This document shows positions 49,601 through 58,642 of a stretch of DNA of 64,000 nucleotides, in pieces. Below the pieces are notes generated by a model. The model was given only the letters and a program-made list of their open reading frames with translations. It did not search any database and had not been told where the DNA came from. Each line of letters opens with the position of its first letter. Position 1 is the stretch's first letter. Location: the NCBI RefSeq assembly GCF_000524195.1, contig NW_020170393.1, positions 248,001 to 312,000 on the forward strand. The letters run 5' to 3'. Origin of the DNA: Echinococcus granulosus. Lineage: Eukaryota > Platyhelminthes > Cestoda > Cyclophyllidea > Taeniidae. Made by a program: the position numbers and the translations under genes.

Positions 49601-52600
49601 TCACCCTCCTCGTCATCGTCTCCAACGGCTTCCGCGACCCTATGGCTATGCGTCTGCGGGAGAGTCTCGCCTCCCTCTTCTTCAGTGGCGACGACTTTGA
49701 AGAGGTGGGTCTCCGCCAATGGGAATATCTAAGCTGGTATACCTTTCTTCAAACATACTCTATATTAATGGCTGGACATCTACCTTGAAATTATGCCAAA
49801 CGAATTTAAGGGCAAATGAATAGGATTTTGCTTGAAATCATAGTACAGCGTGCTTTTAGTGTAAATGAAAACAAATTCTGGCGTCATTAGGAAAATAAAG
49901 TTTTATGTTGATAACCAATTATATCAACAAATGCATAGATCAACTCAGTCGACAGGATATGGGAATGGTTTGAGTCGACTTTGCTGCCGAACTTGCGAGC
50001 CTCAAGATGGTACAACGGCGCTCCGCCTTTGGGACAGCGGGGCTTTATTGGCGACCGCAAGAACCGAATCATGGGCTACGCAACTATACGACAAGTTCGT
50101 ATTAAGGAAGGCAAGTTCCCCCTCTTCTTTTGACGATTTCTTGGCTCAAAAAGGATGCAAAACTTAATTCTCGCCATCCTAAACTGATTTATGTGCAAGT
50201 TTACTTTTATGCCAACACTAATATAGGGCATTAATAGGCTATTGTCCCACCGAACTCTGTGACATTAGCCCAGGCAAGTAAAAGACAAAGGTAGAGTTGG
50301 GCCAATTTTTGGAACACCAAATCTTTACTGGTGCTTTCCTACTGTCTCACTGAATTTTCTTCTTAAATAAGGCCCTTTTTATAATAAAAGTGATGTTTTT
50401 AGAGGGCGCACAAAAGCTCACTTTCGTATGTGCCTAAATAGGTTAATTTTAATGCACCAAAATGTTAACACAAATAGCTCAATTAAATGAGAATAAGGGA
50501 ACTTTAAAAGCCATTTCTAGGCTTATCTGTAGTTGTTCTTACTGTAGCACCTGAGACTTATCTAAGGAAGAAATAAGACAAAATACTCAGACAGAACAGT
50601 AGGGCGTGGGGCTACTATCATAACTTGGAGGCCAGCCCACCCGGTAAAGATACAATGGCGAAGCACCCAAATGGCTCGTTGCTGAAACTGAAAGTTAAAC
50701 AATCCATTAACAAGTTACATAGCCCCCCTCCGCTTTCGAGCTACGTTCTTGCGGGTCCGCTTGGCCAACCTCCCGCGTCGACCGCAGCAACATAGTTGGT
50801 GGTGTAAGAAAACGCCCACAAGCCAAATGTGCAATTGGGGAGATATTTGACCTCGACGCCACTAATCCCTCTTGGCAATCCTACCGGATCTAGAGTTTCG
50901 TCCTGTTTAAGAAATGTAATTGGGAAGCAGGGAATATGCTAGCCATCACTTGTGTCATAGCTAGTCACGGGAGCATTGGCTTAAAAGCAGAGGAAAACAA
51001 CAAAGGACTGGATTTAACAGCACCTTGGGGGTAGAGCTTAGCTTCTGTTATTCCTTGGCATCTTGCTCTTGCTTCAAAGCTGCCCAGTCATATCTATCCG
51101 GGTATTATCCAGCTAGTGGAGAAGTGGAGGAGGTATCGTGAGATCACATAATTCATATCTTCATACAGGTACTGTCAGTGGCTTTGTAAAGAAACTTTTT
51201 TTTCCGTGGTTCGCAGCTAGTGTCGCTTCGGCTGTTGATAGCACTCCTATTGAACATGGGACTGGGATAGAGGTCGGAGATACACGTCATTTTCAGCCTT
51301 TCTCTTATGGATCGCCAGCAAATCTCCCATCCATAGCATATGCACTTCTTCTGCCCCGCTAAGGTTTGTCACCCAGCCGTATAAGTCAGGATAGGCATCC
51401 TTCAAGAGAGGGTTTGCTTTCCGCTGCTACAAATGCAGCGATTAGAGACTTTTCTGGAGACGAATGAAAGGAGAAGGGCATGGGGCTACTGACATAACCC
51501 GAAGGTCAATGCCTCTCTCCTTCCAACGAAGGTACAATTGTGAAGATTCAAAGTAGTCCCTTTACCAAAATCAAGGATCAAATAACCAACGTATTACTTC
51601 TTCATTATCCCTTTTTAAAGTGATACCTCGAAGTCGGTGATGTTGATATAACTCAAAATATGAGTATTTTTAACCATTTGACCTAAAGGCGTGGTAACGG
51701 AGCCGGGATTAAACGAATTTAGCCCTAAGAGTCTCATAAAATTCATGGAAATAAAACCTTATTAAGCGACTCTCTTTGGCAATGCACTAATAAACCATTA
51801 CTCTTGTGAGAAACTGTGCTTCAAAGCAAAATCTTTTTGTTAACGGACCGGCTAATGCTAATGGAAGCTCACATTCCTGTGGAAACGAAGGTTATGTCAC
51901 CTCGCAATTATTTTTGGACACTGTTTGGGTGTATTTGTTTGGAAATTGCTTCTTGCTAACGGTGTGAAGACGTAGACCGCCTTCAAGACTATGCGTCAAT
52001 AAATTCTTTTGCCATTGACGCCATTCAGCCTTTGAACGGTTCACTTCGTTTAACTTTACCTTCAGACTCATGCACTGTGACGAAGGAGATGAAGCCTCTT
52101 TTCAACGAGTGTTTCAGTCAGTACCACTTGTGGGATCAGGATGAGAGGGACTACTTGCCTGGATGGATTCCTACCCAGCTGGCACACAACGACTTGCCTC
52201 TGCAGTACCGCTACACAAGAGCTGTGGAACGCGACGGCTTCTTCACAAAAGGCCAGTTGGGCTTCTACTCCGGTGGCGGCTATGTGCATGAGCTGCGCGG
52301 TAGTTCGAGTCAGCTCCTAAATGAGATACAGAACCTGCATAAGCAGGGCTGGATTGACCACCGGACCCGTGCGGTCATTGTGGAGATGGCCACCTTCAAT
52401 CCAGGAAGTCATCTCTTTGGAATTATCGTCATCAAGTTTGAACTGCCCGGCACGGGTGGCGTAATCCCTTCGTTCCGAATTGAACCGGCTAACCTGCTCT
52501 CCTTCTCTATCAGCAATGTCAAGGCTTTTGAGCTTGCCTGTCAGGTATTTGCTCTACCTCTATGAATTATAGCCACTGTTATTTAGCATTATGCTTACAT

Positions 52601-53671
52601 TTCAAACTTTTTCTCAGTTTGCCGACAAATGATTGCATGTGATGGTATTAACTATTTAAGATTTCAATGATTACCAATGACTATTCTCTTTCACAGATTT
52701 TCCACCGACATATTTTGGATGCAACCATGTTGCATCTATTGCAACTAATGCTGAACGTCTTTCGTCTTTCACAGATTCTCTTCGTGATCGCGTTGCTCGT
52801 AATGTTGATAAAGGAGATTCGTAATCTATTTCTTCAGCGTCTTCACTACTTCTCCACCTTTCAAGCCTGGGCTCAGATGTTCATCATTTTCTGTTCCTTC
52901 GGTGCAATTGCCATTTATGCTTACATCATAACAGAGGTTAAAAAATTGACACTGGAGTTCTACCGATCCAACGGGAACGGTTATGCCAACTTCCAGATGG
53001 TAGCCAATTGGAATGAGACTCTCTCCTACTTGGTGGCTCTCGTCACCTTTGTGGCTATCCTCATGCTAATGCACATCCTCCGCTTCGATAAGAACATTGG
53101 TCTATTGGGCTCCGTTTTGAGATACGCCAATCGCGACATGAAGTATTTCTTTATCGTCTTTGCCATAATCTTCTTTTCCTTCGTGGTCACCTTCTACCTG
53201 CTCTTCTTCGATACCATGACTGCTTACAGCACAATGATCTCCTCCATGGAGACGAGTTTTCAGATCGTCTTGGGAAAGTTCGATGTCAAGGGAATGTATG
53301 AAAGGGAGCCCGTTCTCGGTCCTATGGTGTTTGCGACCTTCTCCCTCTTCATTATCTTCATTATGTTGAGCATGTTCGTGGCCATTTTGACAGATAGCTT
53401 CGAAGTGGTACGCAGAGATCCCACTCTGCAGTCGCACGACCACGAGATGGTCCAATTTATGATAGCGAGCTTTATCCTCTGGTCGGGCTTGGACAGATTC
53501 AAGTGGACCAAAAGCTACCTCGACGCCTACTCTCTCAGCCTCACTGAGCAGTTGTATAAAGATGATGAAGAGCAGGAGTGCGAAAAAATCATCGCGGAAT
53601 TTAATGAGGTAGCCGACCAATTCATCGGATGTGTGAAACGCTCCGAGCTCGTGGGCCTTCGGGATACCTAA
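37665..53671 (+). CDS. Polycystin-1-family receptor/channel subunit, 26 chained exons, 1905 residues to the stop
   Basis: Polycystin-1 proteins are ciliary or membrane receptors that pair with TRPP channels. Exons: 37665-37904, 37979-38144, 38491-38538, 38658-38797, 38872-39009, 39458-39502, 39805-40056, 40134-40224, 41339-41415, 41821-42066, 42311-42466, 42602-42813, 43083-43168, 43200-43570, 43830-44057, 44135-44352, 46793-46958, 47431-47709, 48249-48472, 48743-49019, 49080-49233, 49469-49704, 49849-49882, 49949-50110, 51970-52544, 52775-53671; all joins in phase. Order: ectodomain; GAIN with GPS (CVCDHLTTFGAGW, cleavage-type site); TM1 (IIIAIIFLLLLIWA); PLAT (NPADEYLYEVIVCTG, GELKFLRLWHDNAG); TM2-6; polycystin/TOP domain (GTGGVIPSF); six-helix channel part ending MLSMFVAILTDSFE; short C-tail. 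Eleven membrane segments as in PKD1. The join 49882/49949 (donor GTCATT) is the weakest. PKD1 against PKD1L paralog not decided. Confidence 0.88.
44462..45541 (+). mobile_element. TRIM element inside a polycystin intron
   Basis: Left LTR about 44462-44625 (CAAGACTTCCTTGAGGATGA, GCCCACTCGGCAAAGATACA). Right LTR about 45336-45541 (TATTGTTGACGTAGAGAAGG, ACCAATGCCGAGAGTTAGGC). The interior shares blocks with the 32.8 and 50.5 kb copies: GTCCACAGCTAGTCGTAGGA, CAGAGCTGTCCAGCCATATC, GTGGAGGAGGTATCACGTG. No protein is encoded. It lies in the 2.4-kb intron that splits the PLAT domain, beside the nested Chibby-like gene. Confidence 0.75.
45773..46681 (+). CDS. Chibby-like coiled-coil protein, intronless, nested in the polycystin intron
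   Basis: 302 residues from the ATG at 45773; the frame is open a little further upstream without another ATG. Residues 105-190 resemble the Chibby family: a short beta-type segment (VQVEWEGGDIGWRLV, compare the GQ..FENGQW part of Chibby), then a leucine-rich helix LRKMNSQLKKEQELLKIKIE and ILLNSISEHTA, matching the Chibby coiled coil (LRRRNQQLEEENNLLRLKVD, ILLDMLSESTA as I recall the human protein). It is flanked by Ser/Thr-rich low-complexity regions (residues 51-85 and 240-300). Chibby-1 is about 127 residues and acts at basal bodies and in beta-catenin export; longer members (CBY2/spermatid type) exist. The gene is single-exon and on the same strand as its host gene. The family call rests on memory of the motif; the rest of the protein is unrecognised. 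Confidence 0.6.
   Translation: MMNLDLHKHTEIFKPPKCVMRAATSTLHKAVNVLTATQNRLQRLQQRRERSSESTPITSTVEEVTSETSRTISNTETLTSTSTYDTAFCPRPASTRVMELPKPSCRLSDVQVEWEGGDIGWRLVALDSEICEDENHLFSSNDILILRKMNSQLKKEQELLKIKIEILLNSISEHTALVSMNEATLERLRVKAKSVQQGQETTTVGDMTSFSQQDYLSPKLPAILPGTGGRMEERRRSQSEPRVSYSVRNRFQTSSTTNSVTETETSTESESESVITTTRTVATTETATTSTARTTKTVQFAK
47060..47249 (+). mobile_element. Solo TRIM LTR in a polycystin intron
   Basis: Begins TGTTGCAGCGATCACAAC, contains GTCGAGGTACAGAAGAGC, TGGTATGGCCCGGAAG and ACCGAAACCGAGAATTAAAC, and ends near CAACGTATTCCA. No second LTR within the 472-base intron. Confidence 0.7.
50543..51598 (+). mobile_element. TRIM element inside the GC-AG polycystin intron
   Basis: Left LTR about 50543-50715 (TGTAGCACCTGAGACTTATC, GTAAAGATACAATGGCGAAG). 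Right LTR about 51424-51598 (GAGACTTTTCTGGAGACGAA, GGAGAAGGGCATGGGGCTAC, ACCAAAATCAAGGATCAAAT). The interior is homologous to the 44.5-kb copy throughout. The flanks CTTAC and CTTCT resemble an imperfect 5-base target duplication if the right LTR ends at ATTA. No coding capacity beyond chance frames. Confidence 0.75.
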
Positions 53672-53942
53672 AAGCACTGAGATGGCATTTCGATGTTATT
53701 TTAAATTCACCGGTTTTTGTTGTCAGTCGTGCGTTGTTGTAGAGACAGCGGTGATCGTTGTGTGAGTGTGTGTGACAGAAAAGATTTATAAGACGGTGGA
53801 TGGTAACAAGTACTCTAGCTGTGCATTAATTTGTCATCAATCCTTGATGTCCTGTTCGAATATATTTGTTCTAACAAGGCCGAGTGAGCTTCGTGTTTAC
53901 TAACACTCGTGTGGTCATATTCTTAAGAAAATGTTTATTAAT

Positions 53943-53948
53943 AATAAA
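53943..53948 (+). terminator. Possible polyadenylation signal of the polycystin gene
   Basis: AATAAA 272 bases after the stop codon on the same strand; no closer one noted. Confidence 0.35.
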
Positions 53949-55120
53949 AACCACCACTTTACCACGGAATATGAGAAATGGGTCTATTTTTTGCTGACAA
54001 TTTGAATCATGCGGTTGCAGTAAGTCCCATTTCTCTACATTGCAAATAGAAGTCTTATTGTTATCTTCAGCCACACTCGCATAGTCAGGTAGAATGTCTG
54101 ATTATCAAGCACTTAGAAGCATCTGGATCTTTGGAAGGCTTAAGCATAGCTGACAGACATTCATTAATCACAATGCTCTCTTCAATTTCTAATGTTCAAG
54201 TATATTAAAGTATATTAACAGTTCAAGTATATTAACAGTTCCTGAAAAAGACCATTCTGTTTGTAAAATTAGGCCGCTTTATTGTTAGGATTGTTCATTA
54301 ACCCATAATCCTTGAATGACACCGAGATAAGATACTAGGTTTTTACGGAGTCAATTAATCTCTCCGGCTTAATACAACGAATCGCTCCAACATCCTGTTG
54401 AGAAGGAAAACAGTAAGGATGCTTACTATTCGAAAGAATTCTCTGCAAATGTGGTGCAAATTTTCTTTTATTCCAATGCTTGTTTTCCGGTGAGCTTGGA
54501 AAGGGAGAAAAGAGTGGATTCTGTTCGTTCGGTCTACACTGTTCTGCATCTTTAAGGACTCCTATTCTGAGCGTTAGTAGTATGAACTGCAACTGCGACT
54601 TCAGGGAAGATTCGGATCACCAAATAGCATCATGTATATAGACCATTCCATAAAACTAAGTGAAATATTGGGAAAAAAGGCAATGGGACCTTTCGGAACT
54701 AATTATTCCACAACCCCGATATTATCAATAAGCGAATAAAGTGCTTTGATTACTATCACGTATTTAAAATGAATAAGCTAATAAAGTTGAAAGCTAAGAT
54801 GTAATGTAAGTAGGAAATACACTGGGAAGACATATGCGTTTCATTTTTCTCAACGATTATGTTTACAAGTAAGGATGCACAATTCTCAGATTCGCGCCAC
54901 AATTACTGCCATATTAATTACGATTTATGGAAAAGCGACTAATTCTTTATTGTGTTGTTAATTTTTAGTCATGAGGTTTGTGTCTGTAATTTGTCCTTTG
55001 ATGCAGAAAATGTCATGGAGGGAGGCTTTGTTTAAATTGGTGTTCTGGCCAAGTTGCTCTATTGTTCTTCGCCTTGCGTGTTTTGGGTGTTTCGTCGTTT
55101 CACGGTGTTTTAAAGTAAAA
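53949..55120. other. Spacer before RPLP0, nothing recognised apart from a small tandem repeat
   Basis: AT-rich. Open frames on the minus strand at 54335-54592 have no supported content. The right end should hold the RPLP0 promoter and leader. Confidence 0.4.
54194..54242. repeat. Short tandem repeat
   Basis: The unit GTTCAAGTATATTAACA and part-copies recur two to three times in about 49 bases. Confidence 0.7.
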
Positions 55121-56166
55121 ATGGTCCAGCTAACACGACGCGAGCGCAAGGAGCAATATTTTAAGAAGTTCTCAAAGATTCTCCACAACTATGATCGTTG
55201 CTTCGTCGTGTGTGCGGATAATGTCCGCTCCAAGCAGATGCAGCAGATACGTGCTGCCCTTCGGGGTTCGGCTGAAATCGTTTTTGGGAAGAATACTCAG
55301 ATGAAGAAAGTCATCAATAACCAGTTGATGCGAGATTCTCGTTTGGAAAAGTTACTGCCTCTTCTGAAAGAGAATGTTGGTCTCGTCTTCACCATTCGCG
55401 ATCTTGGCGAGGTTCGTAAAGCTCTTGAGAGCAACCGCCTTGAAGCACCAGCCAAAGCTGGTACCGTTGCTCCCTGTGATGTCACAGTTCCTGCTTTGAA
55501 CACTGGCCTCGGTCCCGAGAAGACCAGCTTTTTCCAGGCACTGAACATTCAAACTAAAATCACTCGTGGTACTATTGAAATCCTCAGCGACGTTCCTCTA
55601 ATCAAGAAAGGTCAAAAGGTCGGTCAAAGCGAGGCTGTTCTTCTAAAAATGTTGAAGATCAACCCTTTTGATTATGGTCTCCAGATCCGTCAGGTAATCT
55701 TACACAAACGTAACCGCTCTATAGGTCTTCGACCAAGGCTCGGTTTACGGACCCGAAGTCTTGGATATCACGCCCGAACAAATCATTGAAAAATTTAGTC
55801 GTACTGTCACGAATGTAACGTCGTTGGGCTTGGGCCTTGGATATCCGACGTTCGCCAATATTGGATACATTGTTGTTAATGGATTCAGGGATCTTTTGTC
55901 CATATCGGTTGCTACCGACTACACCTTTAAGGAATCGGAGCAGGTAATTAGGGTTTTATTTCCTGCCTCATGTGTGTATTTGATAGATTAAGGAATACTT
56001 GGCTGATCCAAGCAAATTTGCCAGCACTGTCACCAATGCCCCGGTTGCATCTGCAGAAGCCAATGCTGACGACAAAGGCGCAGCGCCTACCGAAACGAAG
56101 GCTCCGGAATCGGAGAAGGAAGAATCAGAGTCCGAAGGTGATATGGGCTTCAGTCTCTTTGATTAA
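55121..56166 (+). CDS. RPLP0: 60S acidic ribosomal protein P0 (uL10), complete, three exons
   Basis: P0 anchors the P1/P2 stalk on the large ribosomal subunit and helps recruit elongation factors. Exons: 55121-55693, 55725-55943 and 55987-56166. The total is 972 bases, 323 residues (human 317), and all joins are phase 0. The N-terminal rRNA-binding domain has [48 protein letters not shown] and [13 protein letters not shown]. The insert-containing middle domain has [13 protein letters not shown]. The protein ends with the acidic stalk tail [13 protein letters not shown], close to the canonical DMGFGLFD. Introns are only 31 and 43 bases. The 31-base intron is bounded by GTAATC and TATAG. The start [14 protein letters not shown] is the first Met of the conserved N-terminus. 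Confidence 0.97.
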
Positions 56167-56171
56167 ATAAA
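56166..56171 (+). terminator. Polyadenylation signal overlapping the RPLP0 stop region
   Basis: AATAAA begins at the last base of the TAA stop, implying a very short 3' UTR. Confidence 0.55.
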
Positions 56172-58642
56172 TTATCAAGTAGCGTGGGAAACAGTCCACT
56201 TGTGAGCTCTGCCTTCTGACGAGTTGTCCGTGGTAAGGCATTTGCAGTCTAACGGGTATCCAGCAAAATGCTAGTTACCACTAGTTACCTGTGTTGTTTA
56301 TCCGTGTACCAATCTTACATCATGTGGGTTTGCCATCTTAAAGTCCTACGTAAATTGGTTTTTGTGTTTACGTGATAGCTTGCATTAGCTCCCATCACCT
56401 CTTGGACGGTAGGGGAGTGGTTAACGGTGCTGCCTATGTTTCGGAAGGTGGGTTGATTTACGAAGTTATATAGCCATTCATCAGAGTCCCAGGTTGCTCT
56501 CCACTTTGTACCTCAGATGTGCTTAGTTTTCTCCTACCAGGTGGTTCTTCTGCTTGGAAATGCTACCGCGAGAGCTTGAGCCAATTACGTCTTGCCCTTT
56601 CTCTGGATTCAGGAGTTGGGTGCTGGATCTCTTTCTTTGTGAGTGCATTTGGATGGCAGAACCCCACCGTCTTTGGGCAAGCAGCAAAAAACTGCGTGGG
56701 TTTTTACGCGTTCGGCGGCAGGTCAAGAAGTAATGCGTGCCTTCTGCATTTCTAGTCTGAGGGCTAGTTGGGATCTTTGGCTGTTTCTTTCCGACTATTC
56801 GCTTTGTTTTTTCGGATGCCGTCGGTCCCGTGATCATACCTACGAGTTGCTTGTCGGGTGAAGCATTCTGAACGTAGCTGCTGGGCCAGTGGTGCGACTA
56901 TCATACTCTGAATCACTTTCTGAATTTTTCTTTCAAAGTAGCATTTACATGCAACGGTTGCTAATTCTTTTTGACTGCGTTTGGTTACGCGGTCACTTAA
57001 GTCTCCATAAGTTCCACTCTCGCTCGGCGGTATGGTCTACGGGCTAGGCCAGCGGTCCTTCAGCTCTTCTTTGCGTCACTACTTTCCGCCATACTACCGA
57101 TTCTTCAGGAATGTGGAGTAGTTTCGGGACGCTACACGTGTTCATGAGTTACGGTGTGATCTGCGTTTTTTACGTGTTCAAATGGACACCGTCGTCTATG
57201 TTAGCTCCGCCCAATGACACAAAGACTTCCTTCCCAAAAATCTGACACTGCGCGGCACAAGCGCGTGGTTTGTTTGAGTTCCCTTGATCTATTTATTGAG
57301 GTCAATTTGGTTAAGTCGACTATACCTACCTAAAGATGTCGAGTGCATGCACAGGCAAGACTTCTTCCACTTCTCCCCTGACTTAATGGCATCGACGTAG
57401 AAGGGTGGATGATTATGATATTGGAAAAAAGTGATGAGTAGGCTTATATACCAAATATTAGTCGGGTAAAATTATCGTAGTTCTTGACCAGCATCAAACG
57501 TCCCTGACTTTAGGCCAGTTTTCTTACAAGTGGCGATTAGCGCAGGATGTGCCCTCGTTGCAGAGCAACGGCCGATCGTAAGCTGTACGAAGCCAGCGCA
57601 TTAAATTTTCCCTAATGCAGTCCATAAACAGGGCAAAAAATCTACTTCAGTGGAATTATTGAGGTTTATCAACGGCATTGAAATCAGATACCTTCTTGCA
57701 TCCGAAAAATCTGGTAGGTGGTGCTCCCAGTTTGCGGTGGGTCTTTCAAGCGTTGACTACGTTGTGTTGGTTAATGTGGGAGTTTGATCAAGGTAAATGT
57801 CAAGGAAATCGCTTAAAAGAAGGAGAGGGATATGTAGTCACTTGATATCTTGGTTGCGCAGACAAATGATTCTCCACAGGATGTGGTTCCGGTCTGCGGC
57901 ATGACATTTAGGTTATGCCACTAGTTTCCTAACTTCTCTATACGCTAAACGTTTTAACAATTTTGAGTTGCTTTACTTATACGACTTCAGCAACGACTCG
58001 TGGCGCTACAATACAGCAAACCATTCATTGCAATAACTGTGTGGTCTGATAAACTATGCCCTAACAATCGGAGCATTAAATGTTTAATATCCTTTATAAA
58101 TGCCAGAAAAAGCGCGTGTTAAAGCGCATTTTTTAAATACACAGCAGTTATTGTCCAAGTCGGGGCTTTCTACAACTATTAGGTCATGACTATTGCACTA
58201 CCTTTATTTTTTTCTGATAAGTAACAACGTATTAATTGATTAAAGACATTTTAAATATTTCAGTGAAAGTTGGGTATTTAAAATTGCTTTGTTTATATCG
58301 TCCACAGTTCGTGCAATCATCGACGAGAGTCGCATAAAGGCGCTGCTTTGCTTGCTGGTGGTTTGTCCTTTGTCCTGGTAGTAATTTGTTCGTGTATGGA
58401 AGTCCACTATGGTCAAGTACCCGCTTATTTATCGGGCTTAACCTAATGCACCGGTTACTGTGGTTGGGAATCGAACTGGACTTGTCATGTCATAACTTAT
58501 GTCGATAATTATTTGGACATGTAGCTTTAAATCAGCAAATTTTTATTTGCAGCATATTTTTTGTGCCACCATTCTTAAGCAAAGCTTGCAACTCTTGGTT
58601 GACAGTACTTAATTCATGTTTGTTTGTGTCTTTAGACGAATC
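56172..58642. other. Intergenic RPLP0 / MTAP, nothing recognised
   Basis: 2.5 kb without supported coding content. A stretch at 58465-58485 read on the minus strand resembles a tRNA B box (GTTCGATTCC) but no tRNA can be folded. A TTTAG acceptor 8 bases before the MTAP ATG suggests a 5' UTR intron or spliced-leader addition. Confidence 0.4.

Noticed and set aside
53102..53677. 191-codon frame on the minus strand
   Set aside because: Exact antisense of the polycystin channel exon; a shadow of the real gene.
58464..58486. tRNA-like B boxes (also near 3160, 11420, 41770 and 59050)
   Set aside because: Each has a GTTCGATTCC-like word, but no matching A box or cloverleaf could be built, and the flanks do not align to each other.
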